DNA from: an uncultured Erythrobacter sp.
GTDB lineage: Bacteria; Pseudomonadota; Alphaproteobacteria; Sphingomonadales; Sphingomonadaceae
Assembly (NCBI GenBank): GCA_947498065.1
Contig: CANMIS010000004.1
Location: 1 to 64,000, forward strand
Reading direction: 5' to 3'
Length of the DNA stretch: 64,000 bases
Of the stretch, positions 28,572 through 38,957 are shown piece after piece. The position numbers and the translations under genes were made by a program. The notes under the pieces were generated by a model, which was not told where the DNA came from, ran no database searches, and saw only the letters and a list, made by a program, of their open reading frames with translations. The number at the start of each line of letters is the position of its first letter. The first letter of the stretch is position 1.

Positions 28572-29978
28572 TCAGGGACGAATGGGTCCCCAAGCAGGGT
28601 CTGAGGCGTCAACCGGGGTCGGCAGGCGGCGTTCATTGCGTCCGGTCAGATCAACCTGATGCAGTCCCGACCGGCCCGAATTGCGCGCCGTGCGGAAGAA
28701 TTGGATGATACGGCCATTGGGTGCCCAAGTTGGTGCCTCATCTTGCCATCCGTTGGTCAGCACCCGAAGGTTACGCCCGGCAGGCGTCATGACGGCAATA
28801 TTGAAGTCCCCGGCAATGCGGGTAAAGGCGATCTGATCACCGCGCGGGCTCCATTCCGGCGTGGCGCAGCGCCCGCCAAAGAAGGTGATGCGGCGCTGGC
28901 CTGAGCCATCGGCATTCATGACATAGCATTGCTGAGAGCCGGAACGATCGCTCTCAAATACGATCTTTTGGCCGTCGGGGGAATAGGATCCACCCACGTC
29001 AATTCCAGGCGTATTGGTGAGCCGTACGCTGCGCCCACCATTGGCCGCTACGCGGTAGATATCCGTGTTGCCGTTCACCGCCATCGAATAAAGGATCGAG
29101 CGGCCATCAGGCGACCAACGCGGCGCGAGTGTGGGGTTGCCGGTATCCGCCACCAACTTCTGCTTACCGGTGCCAATATCATAGACATAGATGCGCGGAT
29201 TGCCGTCGACATAGGACAGATAGAGCAACTGAGAATAATCCGGCGAGTATCGCGGTGTGAGCGCGGTTGCGCTGCCCAGGGTTAGGAAGCGGTGGTTTGC
29301 GCCGTCGCTGTCCATAATGGCTAGCCGCTTGACCCGTTTATCCTTGGGGCCGGTCTCCGCAATGTAGGCGATGCGGCTGTCAAAGAAAGGGCTCTCCCCG
29401 GTCAGCCGGGCATAGATGAGGTCAGAGCATTTGTGCGCAGCGCGGCGCCAATCCGCCGGACGCACGACCCAACCTTCACGGATCAGCTCGTCCTGTAGGG
29501 CAACGTCGTAGAGGTAGCAGCCGACGACCAAGCGGCCATCATCACGCGCCCTCACATAACCCTTCACCAGCATTTCCGCGCCGCGCCCGCTCCAGCTGCC
29601 CCATGATGGCGCGGTGATCTGAGCAAAGCTCGGCTTGGGAAGGGCGTCGGGGCCAGTCGGCTTAAAAATGCCATTATTGCGCAGATTAGAGGTGATCACG
29701 CGAGCAATCTCTCCGCCCAGCGCGCCCGTGCCGCTGGCATTGGCCGGGGTTGAGCGCTCACGATCGGTGGCAAAGGCCGGGATTGCGATGCCGAGATCCT
29801 GCCAATCGCTCTCATCGGTGACCGAGCCGGTCAGCCCTCCCTCATCAGAGGCGCTCTCTTCAAAGGCGGTTTCAACATTGCCGCCTTCGCCCACCGGCTC
29901 GCCCAAATCCTCGTTTTGAGCGGCGAGCGGAGCTGCGAAAAGAGCCAGGGAAAGTGCGAGATACGATCTCATAATCAT
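28572..29978 (-). CDS. tolB: Tol-Pal system protein TolB
   Basis: WD40-like repeats (PRWSPDGRSILYSM, GGSYSPDGQKIVFESDRSGSQQ); start overlaps tolA stop. Confidence 0.95.
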   Translation of the reverse strand: MIMRSYLALSLALFAAPLAAQNEDLGEPVGEGGNVETAFEESASDEGGLTGSVTDESDWQDLGIAIPAFATDRERSTPANASGTGALGGEIARVITSNLRNNGIFKPTGPDALPKPSFAQITAPSWGSWSGRGAEMLVKGYVRARDDGRLVVGCYLYDVALQDELIREGWVVRPADWRRAAHKCSDLIYARLTGESPFFDSRIAYIAETGPKDKRVKRLAIMDSDGANHRFLTLGSATALTPRYSPDYSQLLYLSYVDGNPRIYVYDIGTGKQKLVADTGNPTLAPRWSPDGRSILYSMAVNGNTDIYRVAANGGRSVRLTNTPGIDVGGSYSPDGQKIVFESDRSGSQQCYVMNADGSGQRRITFFGGRCATPEWSPRGDQIAFTRIAGDFNIAVMTPAGRNLRVLTNGWQDEAPTWAPNGRIIQFFRTARNSGRSGLHQVDLTGRNERRLPTPVDASDPAWGPIRP

Positions 29979-30787
29979 TAGAGCCTTCTGTCGAAACGCC
30001 ATGAGGAAATGGTCTTCCATCCGTTGTAGAACTGATCGGGCAGATCGAAAGGGGCCGCAAGCTGAATTGCTCGAATCACGCGTTCGCAATGCAAATTCGC
30101 TTGGGGCCGATTGGATGGGGTGATGCTGCTGCTGACGGTGTTGCATTTGGGCCGGCCGCTCAAAGATCCATCGGGATTGAGCCGCCAAGAGGCGACCGAC
30201 ACCAATTTCTCAGCATCGACGCCCTGCGGCGCGGTCCAATGGGGCCGCAATTGCCGGGTGATCGCAGACCGCAAAGACGCCTGCGCACTCGCGCCAATCT
30301 GAGAAGCCGGAATGCGGGTGTCATCTGTATTTGTAGAACTGCCTGAGCCAGGCAAGAAATCACTGCCAATCCGGCTGCCGCCACGCGGGGTCGGAGTGGC
30401 CGAGGGCGGTGTGCGCGGTGTTTGCGTCGCGCGGGTGGTTGGACGCGTGGTCGGACGCGTTGTCGGCTGGACCGACGGCCGCGTCGGCTCGGGGTCGCTT
30501 TGCGCCTCGCTGGGCAGCTCTTCCGCTGTCGTCGGCGCGGGATCATCGGCCAATGTCGGCGCAATCGCTGCGCGGCTTTCCGCAACGGGATCAGGCGCGG
30601 TGGATTCCAAACTCACTTCGCTGGCCAAGCTCACCGTCATCCGCTGCGGGATCGGCATCGCATCATCGCGCACTGGCTGCAGCAACATGACCGCGACAAC
30701 GCCCACGTGCAGCGCCAGAGCGACCAGAAGGCCGATCCGTTCTTCGCTGCTAAATTGCGCTGACTGCATGGTCTGCTCGCTCATCAC
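29978..30787 (-). CDS. tolA: TolA-like cell envelope protein
   Basis: N-terminal TM, Pro/Thr-rich middle, TonB/TolA-like C-terminus, in tol order. Confidence 0.75.
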   Translation of the reverse strand: MMSEQTMQSAQFSSEERIGLLVALALHVGVVAVMLLQPVRDDAMPIPQRMTVSLASEVSLESTAPDPVAESRAAIAPTLADDPAPTTAEELPSEAQSDPEPTRPSVQPTTRPTTRPTTRATQTPRTPPSATPTPRGGSRIGSDFLPGSGSSTNTDDTRIPASQIGASAQASLRSAITRQLRPHWTAPQGVDAEKLVSVASWRLNPDGSLSGRPKCNTVSSSITPSNRPQANLHCERVIRAIQLAAPFDLPDQFYNGWKTISSWRFDRRL

Positions 30788-30796
30788 TGCACCGGG

Positions 30797-31243
30797 CTAT
30801 GGCGGCGAAACTGAACCGCTGGTGACCAGCGAGATCGAAGAAAAGCCCGCGCGGTTCAACTCACCCATCACAGCCATCACTCTGCCGTAATCAAGTGTGC
30901 GGTCGCCGCGCAGCACAATTGCGGGCTGCTGGCCGTCACCGCCGCGATCAATCCGCGCCAAAGCCTCAGGGAAGCCGCCCGGCTCCACCGCTGCATCGTC
31001 AATGTAGATCACGCCCGCGCCATCGACCGAAATCGTCACCTGCTCCGGCGTCTGATCAATCGGGTTGGCGCGGCTTTCCGGCAGCTCAATCGGCACGCCA
31101 GAGGCGAGCAGCGGCGCTGTGACCATAAAGATGATGAGCAGGACCAGCATAACGTCCACAAACGGCGTGACATTGATTTCCGCCATCGGCGCACGGCGCG
31201 AACGGCGCCCGCCGCGAGAGCTAGAGGCCAACCCCATCGCCAT
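30797..31243 (-). CDS. tolR: ExbD/TolR family protein
   Basis: RAPMAEINVTPFVDVMLVLLIIFMVTAPLL. Confidence 0.93.
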   Translation of the reverse strand: MAMGLASSSRGGRRSRRAPMAEINVTPFVDVMLVLLIIFMVTAPLLASGVPIELPESRANPIDQTPEQVTISVDGAGVIYIDDAAVEPGGFPEALARIDRGGDGQQPAIVLRGDRTLDYGRVMAVMGELNRAGFSSISLVTSGSVSPP

Positions 31244-31382
31244 TAGCTTGTTTTCCTTCCGCACGCCCATCCGGGCGCGCGAATTCCTCGCTCATGCGGC
31301 CATTGGCCGCGTCGCTGCGGACGGGCGGTCGCCCTTGCGGCTGCTGCGCAGCCGAACATCGCCAATCGCAAACCCCGCTCTG

Positions 31383-32093
31383 TCATACTTTGTCCAATTC
31401 CCTACTCAGGCCAGAGTGGAAACGGTCCGCAAAGCGCTGCAAGCGCGCCTCAAACCGGTTCACGCGATTGCTAAAACGGTTGTAGGCGATAACTGCTGGG
31501 ATCGCGGCAAACAGGCCAATTGCGGTCGCGAACAGCGCCTCGGAAATGCCCGGTGCGACCACAGCCAGTGAGGAGCTTTCCTGAGCGCCGATTTGGAAGA
31601 AGCTGTTCATGATGCCCCAGACGGTCCCGAACAGGCCAACAAACGGGGCCACAGATCCAGTCGTGGCGAGAAAGTTGAGCCGCGCGGCCAGCTCATCCGC
31701 TTCAAAGGCAACCTGGCTCTCCATCGCCGCGCCGATCCGCTGGCGCGCAGCATCCCGATCAACGCTGGAGGATTGGGTGGACATCTTCCATTCGCGCATA
31801 CCCTTGGCCGCGACCCGCGCAGAGGCGACCTCTTTCTGCGTGCGTTTACCGAGCACTGCTTCATGGTCGCTGGTCTCGAAGAAATCCTCTTCATAGCCGC
31901 GCGCCTTACGCTCCATTCCGCCGATCCGCAGGCTGAAGGAGACAATGATCATCCACACCCAGATGCTGGCGAGGATCAGCCCCGCCATCACCAATTGCAC
32001 AACAATGTCGGCGTCGAGGAACAGCTCAACCGGGTCGAGCCGGGTCGGCGCAGCAGCAGCGGCGCTCGCCGCAAGCGATGAAAAAATCGTCAT
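31383..32093 (-). CDS. tolQ: MotA/TolQ/ExbB proton channel TolQ
   Basis: VAPFVGLFGTVWGIMNSF...APGISEALFATAIGLFAAIPAVIAYN. Confidence 0.95.
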   Translation of the reverse strand: MTIFSSLAASAAAAAPTRLDPVELFLDADIVVQLVMAGLILASIWVWMIIVSFSLRIGGMERKARGYEEDFFETSDHEAVLGKRTQKEVASARVAAKGMREWKMSTQSSSVDRDAARQRIGAAMESQVAFEADELAARLNFLATTGSVAPFVGLFGTVWGIMNSFFQIGAQESSSLAVVAPGISEALFATAIGLFAAIPAVIAYNRFSNRVNRFEARLQRFADRFHSGLSRELDKV

Positions 32094-32557
32094 TTAGCCT
32101 CTTGGTCCATGAAGTTCTGAAAGGCCGCTCGCCAAGCACCAGGCTGGCGTTTTGGGCGACCTTCGAGAGAGATAAAGCCGACGCGCAAATGCGCCTCGCA
32201 CAGTGTTTCTTCGCCGCGCTTTGCGATCTGATGCATGCGGCAACTCGCCGCGCCCAGCTCTGTGCAGGTGGTGACAATCACTACATCATCATCAAGTTTG
32301 GCCGGTCGCAGATATTTCAGATTGATCTCAGACACCGCATAGGCGCCCTCATCCGCTTCAATCGCGGCGCGCTGATCGATTTCGAGCATACGCAGCAAAT
32401 CAGAACGCGCACGCTCAAACCAGCGCAGATAATTCGCGTGATAGGTGATCCCCGAAAGGTCCGTGTCTTCATAATAGACGCGCACCGCATAAAAGTGACG
32501 CGGCCCATCAAAGGCGCCGCCCGGAAAATTCAAAGACTGCGGATTGGGGTTAACCAT
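32090..32557 (-). CDS. ybgC: Tol-Pal associated acyl-CoA thioesterase YbgC
   Basis: VYYEDTDLSGITYHANYLRWFERARSDLLR. Confidence 0.93.
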   Translation of the reverse strand: MVNPNPQSLNFPGGAFDGPRHFYAVRVYYEDTDLSGITYHANYLRWFERARSDLLRMLEIDQRAAIEADEGAYAVSEINLKYLRPAKLDDDVVIVTTCTELGAASCRMHQIAKRGEETLCEAHLRVGFISLEGRPKRQPGAWRAAFQNFMDQEAK

Positions 32558-32657
32558 GGTGCAAACCGTCTAACGCAGCGGGGATTCGCTGGGAAGTAGG
32601 CTTTTCACGCTCGGTGATGAATGGCGGTGAAACGAGTCTTATCTGCGATAAGATTGA

Positions 32658-33035
32658 TTACGCGCTGATCATCCGGCCGAGCGGCTGGCCACCAAAAATG
32701 TGCACATGCAGATGCGGCACCTCTTGCCCGCCATGCGCACCGATATTGGCGAGCAGGCGGTAACCCGGCTCAACCAGCCCCTTGGCCCGGGCAACCGTGC
32801 CTACCGCGCGGGCAAATCCACCAATCTCCGCGTCCGATGCCGAGGCCGAAAAATCATCCCAGCTGACATAGCGCCCTTTGGGAATCACCAGCGTGTGGAT
32901 TTCTGCCTGCGGATTGATGTCTTCAAAGGCAAAGGCCCACTCATCCTCATAGACTTTGGTCGAGGGAATTTCGCCGCGCAGGATTTTGGCGAAGATGTTC
33001 GCATCATCATACGGCAAGGTTGCATCAATCGGCAT
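32658..33035 (-). CDS. HIT (histidine triad) family protein
   Basis: HLHVHIFGG motif. Confidence 0.92.
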   Translation of the reverse strand: MPIDATLPYDDANIFAKILRGEIPSTKVYEDEWAFAFEDINPQAEIHTLVIPKGRYVSWDDFSASASDAEIGGFARAVGTVARAKGLVEPGYRLLANIGAHGGQEVPHLHVHIFGGQPLGRMISA

Positions 33036-33039
33036 GTTG

Positions 33040-33360
33040 CTACTCCCGAGAGGCTTTTTCATCGAGGCCGGAGACACCTTCGCGCCGGTCGAGTTCGGCC
33101 ATCACATCGCCAATCGCAATGCCTTTATGGCCCAGCAGCACCATCAAGTGAAACAGCAGATCGGCGGCCTCGCCAACCAGCGCATCATCGCCTTCGCTCA
33201 GCGCGGCAATGATCGTCTCGGTTGCTTCCTCGCCCAGCTTTTGCGCGATTTTACCCAGCCCCTTGGCATTGAGGCTGGCGACATAGCTCGCATCCGGCGC
33301 GGCGTCTGCGCGCGCGGCGATCGTCTGCTCCAGACGGTCAAGAGTGCTCGGCGTATCCAT
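33040..33360 (-). CDS. hisE: Phosphoribosyl-ATP pyrophosphatase
   Basis: KLGEEATETIIAAL...EAADLLFHLMVLL. Confidence 0.92.
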   Translation of the reverse strand: MDTPSTLDRLEQTIAARADAAPDASYVASLNAKGLGKIAQKLGEEATETIIAALSEGDDALVGEAADLLFHLMVLLGHKGIAIGDVMAELDRREGVSGLDEKASRE

Positions 33361-33376
33361 AGCGCTATCCTTTTGC

Positions 33377-34159
33377 CTAAACGCCGCGTGCGGGCAAGCC
33401 AGCGGCTCTGAGCGCCTCATGCGCTTCAGAGACGGTGTGCTCGCCAAAGTGGAAGATTGAGGCGGCTAAAACTGCGCTCGCATGGCCCTTTGTGACGCCC
33501 TCGACCAGATGATCGAGTGTGCCCACCCCGCCGCTTGCGACCACGGGCACGCTGACTTTGTCCGCGATTGTGCGGATCAATTCCAAATCATATCCGGCCT
33601 TGGTCCCGTCGCCGTCCATGCTGGTGACCAGCAGTTCGCCTGCGCCCAGATCGGCGACTTTCTGGGCATATTCAACCGCGTCGATACCGGTTGGTTTGCG
33701 CCCGCCATGGGTGAAAATCTCCCATTGCGGCACCGCCTCACCAATCGGCAGGATCACTCGACGCGCATCCACGCTGGCAACAACGCATTGGCTGCCAAAC
33801 CGCGCAGCGATTTCGCTCACCAGCTCTGGCCGAGCAACAGCGGCAGAATTGATCGCGACTTTATCAGCGCCCGCCAGCAGTAGCTCGCGCGCATCCTCAA
33901 CGCTGCGTACCCCGCCGCCCACGGTTAGCGGCATAAAGCAAACCTCCGCTGTGCGACGCACCATATCGAGCAGCGTCCCGCGCCCTTCGTGGCTGGCGGA
34001 GATGTCTAGAAAGCAAAGCTCATCCGCGCCCGCCGCGTCATAGGCCCGCGCTTGCTCAACAGGATCGCCAGCGTCTTTAAGATCGACAAAATTAACGCCT
34101 TTAACCACGCGGCCTTCGGCCACATCAAGGCAAGGAATCACTCGGATACGGACGGTCAT
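33377..34159 (-). CDS. hisF: Imidazole glycerol phosphate synthase subunit HisF
   Basis: [30 protein letters not shown]. Confidence 0.97.
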   Translation of the reverse strand: MTVRIRVIPCLDVAEGRVVKGVNFVDLKDAGDPVEQARAYDAAGADELCFLDISASHEGRGTLLDMVRRTAEVCFMPLTVGGGVRSVEDARELLLAGADKVAINSAAVARPELVSEIAARFGSQCVVASVDARRVILPIGEAVPQWEIFTHGGRKPTGIDAVEYAQKVADLGAGELLVTSMDGDGTKAGYDLELIRTIADKVSVPVVASGGVGTLDHLVEGVTKGHASAVLAASIFHFGEHTVSEAHEALRAAGLPARGV

Positions 34160-34455
34160 TGGGAATTCTCCGGGGGTGTCGCGAGAAAAACGCCCATTTC
34201 GAGGCATTCGTCTCCGACACAATCCTCGCCCGATTTGAAGGCGATCAAGCCGTAAGGCCACAGGAAGCTTGCGAAAAACGCGCCCGCCATGCCGTAAACT
34301 AGGCCATTCTGCCCAAAGCGCGGCTCGATGAATTTGGTCACCGCAAGGGCAAGCGCGAGAAAAACGACCATATTGATCAGGGCATACTCAATTGTGCCGA
34401 CCGTGATCCCCGCAAGGAATGTGAGGCAAAAGAAAAGGCAGCCCATTAGTCTCAT
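34156..34455 (-). CDS. Small hypothetical membrane protein in his operon
   Basis: ATGA overlaps with both neighbours; three hydrophobic segments. Confidence 0.65.
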   Translation of the reverse strand: MRLMGCLFFCLTFLAGITVGTIEYALINMVVFLALALAVTKFIEPRFGQNGLVYGMAGAFFASFLWPYGLIAFKSGEDCVGDECLEMGVFLATPPENSQ

Positions 34456-34733
34456 TGGACGGTTATCGCTTCGACGAACAGCCATAGTGCCAGAGTGGTT
34501 ATTGAGGCGAACAAGACCATTGCGAACCAGAAGAGATGGGGATCGCCATCTCGCGTTATCAGGCCCGTCCCTTGGCTCCGCCAGTGATGCAAGGCTACCC
34601 ATATTCCAACGAAGGCGACGGCGAGCGGCTGAAATCGCGCATCGACAAAAAGAGCAACTAGGAAAGTTCCTACAGCAGCAAATCTAGAAGTGTTCTCGAT
34701 CAGGGGAGAGTTGATCTTTCTTTCCGCGCTCAC
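34452..34733 (-). CDS. Small hypothetical membrane protein in his operon (GTG start)
   Basis: GTGA overlap with hisA and ATGA overlap with next ORF. Confidence 0.65.
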   Translation of the reverse strand: MSAERKINSPLIENTSRFAAVGTFLVALFVDARFQPLAVAFVGIWVALHHWRSQGTGLITRDGDPHLFWFAMVLFASITTLALWLFVEAITVQ

Positions 34734-35458
34734 GCCTTCGCCCCAATCGCAATGGCTGCTGCGAGATCGAGCTTCCCTTCGTACAAAGCGCGGCCCGTAA
34801 TCACGCCTTCGATGCCCTCTTTTGCATGCAGCGAAAGCACGTGAATGTCGTCCAAGCCCTTCACCCCGCCGCTGGCGATAACGGGAATGTCGACCTGCCG
34901 CGCGAGCTCCAACGTCGCATCGATATTCGCGCCTTTCAGCAAGCCATCGCGGCCAATGTCGGTGAACAGCAGGCTAGCCACGCCCGCGTCCTCGAACCGG
35001 CGGGCGAGGTCGACCACCGGCACATCCGAAACATCGGACCAGCCCTCGGTCGCGACCATGCCGTCTTTCGCGTCGACCGCGACGACAATGCCGCCCTCCC
35101 ATTCGCCAGCCATTTCTTTCACAAATTCAGGGTTCTTGAGTGCAGCAGAGCCCATCACCACGCGCGATACGCCGAGCTTAAACCAGCCTTCGACCCCTGC
35201 CGCATCGCGGATACCCCCGCCCAATTGCACATGGCCGGGGAATGCTTCGATGATGGCTTCCACAGCCTCACGGTTCTCGGTCTGGCCCGCAAAACTACCG
35301 TCAAGATCGACCACATGCAGATGCTGCGCGCCCGCCTCGGCAAACAATTGCGCCTGCGCGGCAGGGTTGTCGCCATAGACGGTCGCGCGGTCCATATCGC
35401 CCTCAGCGAGGCGCACGACTTCGCCGTTTTTCAGATCGATGGCAGGGAAGATAATCAT
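34730..35458 (-). CDS. hisA: Phosphoribosylformimino-5-aminoimidazole carboxamide ribotide isomerase
   Basis: IIFPAIDLKNGEVVRL. Confidence 0.97.
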   Translation of the reverse strand: MIIFPAIDLKNGEVVRLAEGDMDRATVYGDNPAAQAQLFAEAGAQHLHVVDLDGSFAGQTENREAVEAIIEAFPGHVQLGGGIRDAAGVEGWFKLGVSRVVMGSAALKNPEFVKEMAGEWEGGIVVAVDAKDGMVATEGWSDVSDVPVVDLARRFEDAGVASLLFTDIGRDGLLKGANIDATLELARQVDIPVIASGGVKGLDDIHVLSLHAKEGIEGVITGRALYEGKLDLAAAIAIGAKA

Positions 35459-35483
35459 GGAGTCTTATCCTGAGTGCTGGACC

Positions 35484-35557
35484 TCCCGCTCCCTCCGCCC
35501 TTCCACCCGGATGGTAACCCGGTGTGATAATCCGGGTGGAAGGGCGGAGGGAGCGGG
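35484..35557. repeat. GC-rich palindromic element copy 3, between hisH and hisA (27-28 bp perfect inner arms, outer arm mismatched)
   Basis: CCCGCTCCCTCCGCCCTTCCACCCGGAT...ATCCGGGTGGAAGGGCGGAGGGAGCGGG. Confidence 0.93.
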
Positions 35558-35582
35558 TGGCGCGGCTTCGACGACACATACT

Positions 35583-36209
35583 TCAAGGCATCCATGTCAG
35601 GAACCTCTCAAGCGTCTCCAGCCCATAAGACTGGCTCTTTTCCGGGTGGAATTGCACGCCGAGCAGATTGTCCTTGGCTACCGCCGCGACAATCCCCTCG
35701 CCGTGGTCGGTCAATGCGGCAATGTGCTGCGAGTTTTCTGCTGCGAAGTGGTAAGAATGGAGGAAATAGGCCTCTCCCTCCTCAACCACATGATGGCCGC
35801 GCGCATGCGGCAATAGAGCAACATCGTTCCAGCCCATATGCGGCACTTTGATTGCCGGGTCTGTTGGTTCGATCAGCCGCACCTCGCCCGGAATCCAGCC
35901 AAGCCCGGCTGTCTCGCCGTGCTCCAACCCGCGAGTGCAGAGCAATTGCATGCCCACACAAATGCCGAGGAACGGCGCACCACCCACCTGCACGCGCTCC
36001 GTCATAGCCGCAACCATGCCTGGAATTGCGCGCAGGCCTTCAGCGCAGGCTTTGAACGAGCCAACACCGGGCAGAACGATCCGGTCAGCAGCGCGAACGG
36101 TGTTCGTGTCCGCCGTCACGTCGACCGCGGCGCCAACCGCCTTCAAAGCATTGTGAACGGAATGAAGATTGCCCGCGCCATAATCTATGAGGGCAACCCT
36201 CTCACCCAC
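35583..36209 (-). CDS. hisH: Imidazole glycerol phosphate synthase subunit HisH (GTG start)
   Basis: [35 protein letters not shown]. Confidence 0.95.
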   Translation of the reverse strand: MGERVALIDYGAGNLHSVHNALKAVGAAVDVTADTNTVRAADRIVLPGVGSFKACAEGLRAIPGMVAAMTERVQVGGAPFLGICVGMQLLCTRGLEHGETAGLGWIPGEVRLIEPTDPAIKVPHMGWNDVALLPHARGHHVVEEGEAYFLHSYHFAAENSQHIAALTDHGEGIVAAVAKDNLLGVQFHPEKSQSYGLETLERFLTWMP

Positions 36210-36807
36210 CGATCTGTCCCTTAGTGCTAGGGATTGCGCCGGCCTTGCGCGGGTCTTGCTCCACCGCAATGCGCATTGCGCGGGCAAAGCCCTTGTAGAT
36301 CGCCTCGCAAATGTGGTGATTGTTTTCACCATATAGCAGCTCAATATGCAGTGTGATCCCTGCAGATTGTGCAATTGATTCAAACCAATGGCGGATCAAC
36401 TCAGTGTCCCATTCGCCCAACTTCTCTTGCGAGAATTGCGCATTCCATACGCAATAGGGTCGCCCAGAGATGTCCAAAGCCACCCGCGCCAATGTCTCGT
36501 CCATCGGGGAATAGGCGCTGCCATAGCGGCCAATCCCGGCCTTATCGCCGAGCGCATCGGACAGTGCCTGGCCTAGTGCAATCGCGCTGTCTTCGGTCGT
36601 GTGGTGCTGATCCACATGCAGATCGCCCACCACCTTCATCGAAACATCGATCAGGGAATGCTTGGAAAATTGCTCGACCATATGATCGAGAAATCCAATC
36701 CCGGTGGAGATGTCATATGCGCCGGTGCCATCGAGATTCACCGTAATGGCAATCTCGGTTTCCGCCGTTTTGCGCTCTATCGTGCCTGTGCGAGCTGTTT
36801 TTTGCAT
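36202..36807 (-). CDS. hisB: Imidazoleglycerol-phosphate dehydratase
   Basis: [33 protein letters not shown]. Confidence 0.96.
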   Translation of the reverse strand: MQKTARTGTIERKTAETEIAITVNLDGTGAYDISTGIGFLDHMVEQFSKHSLIDVSMKVVGDLHVDQHHTTEDSAIALGQALSDALGDKAGIGRYGSAYSPMDETLARVALDISGRPYCVWNAQFSQEKLGEWDTELIRHWFESIAQSAGITLHIELLYGENNHHICEAIYKGFARAMRIAVEQDPRKAGAIPSTKGQIGG

Positions 36808-36929
36808 AAAGCGCGCTATAGGCGCACCGCAAATTGACGCAAGCACTCGCACGCCGCCGGGCGTAAGTGCGAACATAAGTTACCAATTTGCTTGACCAGC
36901 GCGGCGCGGCTCGCCACCCTTTAAGCATA

Positions 36930-37433
36930 ATGACCGAAGACACCCCCGATAGCCTGATCCCTTATGATGAGATCGTCCAAGAGGCACTGCGCGCCGTGGT
37001 TGGCCGCGTGCTCGGCGAAATCGTCGCTGGGGGCAGCGAGCTTCCCGGCACGCATCATTTCTACATCACCTTCAAAACCGAGGCGACGGGGGTCTCGATC
37101 CCGCCGCACCTGCGCGAACGGTTCCCTGATGAAATGACGATCGTGCTGCAAAACAAGTTCTGGGATTTGGAGGTCACTGACGAAGGTTTCTCCGTCGGGC
37201 TTTCGTTCAATCAGATCCCTGCCAAACTGTCTGTGCCGTTTGCCGCAATCACCGCATTTGTTGATCCAGCGGTCGATTTCGGCCTGCAGTTCCAGGCGAC
37301 CGTCGCCGATATGGCTCCTGAAGAGCATGAGGACGCGGAAAACGACCTCATCGAAAGCGGCGGCGAGGAAGCGGCTGAGGGCGCTGATGATGGCTCGAAC
37401 GTGGTCACAGTGGATTTCGGGCGCAAGAAATAA
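36930..37433 (+). CDS. sspB: SspB-like ClpXP adaptor
   Basis: HHFYITFKTEATGVSIPPHLRERFPDEMTIVLQNKFWDLEV. Confidence 0.88.
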   Translation: MTEDTPDSLIPYDEIVQEALRAVVGRVLGEIVAGGSELPGTHHFYITFKTEATGVSIPPHLRERFPDEMTIVLQNKFWDLEVTDEGFSVGLSFNQIPAKLSVPFAAITAFVDPAVDFGLQFQATVADMAPEEHEDAENDLIESGGEEAAEGADDGSNVVTVDFGRKK

Positions 37434-37486
37434 CCGCCCTGCCCTATGGCAATGCGGATCAATGGCGCGCGCCGTGCATTGAGTGA

Positions 37487-37894
37487 ATGATGAGCAGCTT
37501 GAAAAAACCATCGCAGGACTTGGTCCCCGTCTCGGCATCTGATGACGAGAGCGGCGAGGTACGCGTGCTTGGCCCCAGCACCAATCCGGCGACGAACCTG
37601 CTGATCGCGGACATTGTGTTGCGCGGGGCTTCTAGCCTGTTTCGCAAGCAAGCAGAAAAAGGGATCGTCAGCACCAGCCAAGACGAGCAAGGCGCGCGCG
37701 ATATGCTGGATGGGCGCGGGATCTTGACCACTCTGGCGCTGTACGGCGCAAGCAAACTTGCCACGCGCTCTGTCCCTGGCCTCGCGATTGTGGCGGGCGG
37801 ATTGCTGGCCAAGACGCTGTATGATCGCGGAAAATCGATCGAGCTTCGGCGCAGCGCGCGCTCAAAAAAGAATGCAAGCGAGCCCTTGGACTGA
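37487..37894 (+). CDS. Hypothetical protein
   Basis: Coherent 135 aa ORF; family not recognised. Confidence 0.6.
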   Translation: MMSSLKKPSQDLVPVSASDDESGEVRVLGPSTNPATNLLIADIVLRGASSLFRKQAEKGIVSTSQDEQGARDMLDGRGILTTLALYGASKLATRSVPGLAIVAGGLLAKTLYDRGKSIELRRSARSKKNASEPLD

Positions 37895-37960
37895 GGGCAA
37901 TCTCGCCTGCGCGCGGTAACAAGACTTGATTTAGCCGCCCAGTTTGCGGCATCGGGCCGC

Positions 37961-38620
37961 ATGGGCGACACACCACAGCATACCAATGATGATCCCGGCC
38001 ACCTTAATCGCCGCGGTTTGATGTTCATTCTTTCCTCGCCATCGGGCGCAGGCAAGACGACTTTGTCACGCATGTTGCTGGAGGCGGATCCCGAAATCGC
38101 TTTGTCCGTCTCGGCCACCACACGCCCGCCTCGCAAGGGCGAGATTGACGGCGTGCATTATCACTTCGTCTCGGACGCAAAGTTTGACCAAATGGTCGAA
38201 GAGGACGACTTTTACGAATGGGCTCCGGTGTTCGATCACCGTTATGGAACGCCCAAAGGTTTGATCCGCAACGCCCTGAAAGAGGGGCAGGATTTCCTGT
38301 TCGACATTGATTGGCAGGGCACTCAGCAGCTCTACCAAAAGGACCAGCAGGACGTCGTCAGCGTGTTTATCCTGCCGCCAAGTCTAGAAGAGCTGCGCCG
38401 CCGCCTGGAAGAACGCGCCACCGATAGCGGCGATGTAATCGATGGCCGGATGGAGCGCGCGCGCGGAGAGATCAGCCACTGGGCCGAATATGACTATGTC
38501 GTAATCAATGATGATGTCGATGCATGCTTTGCCAAGGTCCGCGAGATCCTGGACGCAGAACGCATGCGCCGCACGCGGCAGACGGGCCTTATCCCGTTTG
38601 TGCGCGAGCTGATGGGGTAA
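37961..38620 (+). CDS. gmk: Guanylate kinase
   Basis: LSSPSGAGKTTLSRMLL, SATTRPPRKGEIDGVHYHFVS. Confidence 0.97.
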   Translation: MGDTPQHTNDDPGHLNRRGLMFILSSPSGAGKTTLSRMLLEADPEIALSVSATTRPPRKGEIDGVHYHFVSDAKFDQMVEEDDFYEWAPVFDHRYGTPKGLIRNALKEGQDFLFDIDWQGTQQLYQKDQQDVVSVFILPPSLEELRRRLEERATDSGDVIDGRMERARGEISHWAEYDYVVINDDVDACFAKVREILDAERMRRTRQTGLIPFVRELMG

Positions 38621-38624
38621 GTGT

Positions 38625-38957
38625 GTGGAGGCGATTGGCAGCGACCTCATACTGACAATTGGAACGACAGTCGGCGTGGCGATCACCTTGCTTATGCAAG
38701 CGGCAATCTTCCTTGCCCTTGTCTATTTCACCCTTGGCCGGCTGTTGCCTCTCGCACGGCGAGCCATCGGGTCCGGTGTAATCGCGTTAGCCATTTGGGG
38801 CGGCCTTTGCCTATTCGCCTGGATTGATAGCAGGTTCGATCCGCTCACTCAGCCGATGTTTCTGTTCATTGCAATTTTCCAGATTTTTGCAATCGGTGTG
38901 CTTACTTGGCGAACGCATGCAGGCGACTTGCGGCAAGCCTCTCAAGCACGGGCCTAA
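38625..38957 (+). CDS. Hypothetical membrane protein
   Basis: Three hydrophobic segments; GTG start just after gmk. Confidence 0.5.
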   Translation: MEAIGSDLILTIGTTVGVAITLLMQAAIFLALVYFTLGRLLPLARRAIGSGVIALAIWGGLCLFAWIDSRFDPLTQPMFLFIAIFQIFAIGVLTWRTHAGDLRQASQARA

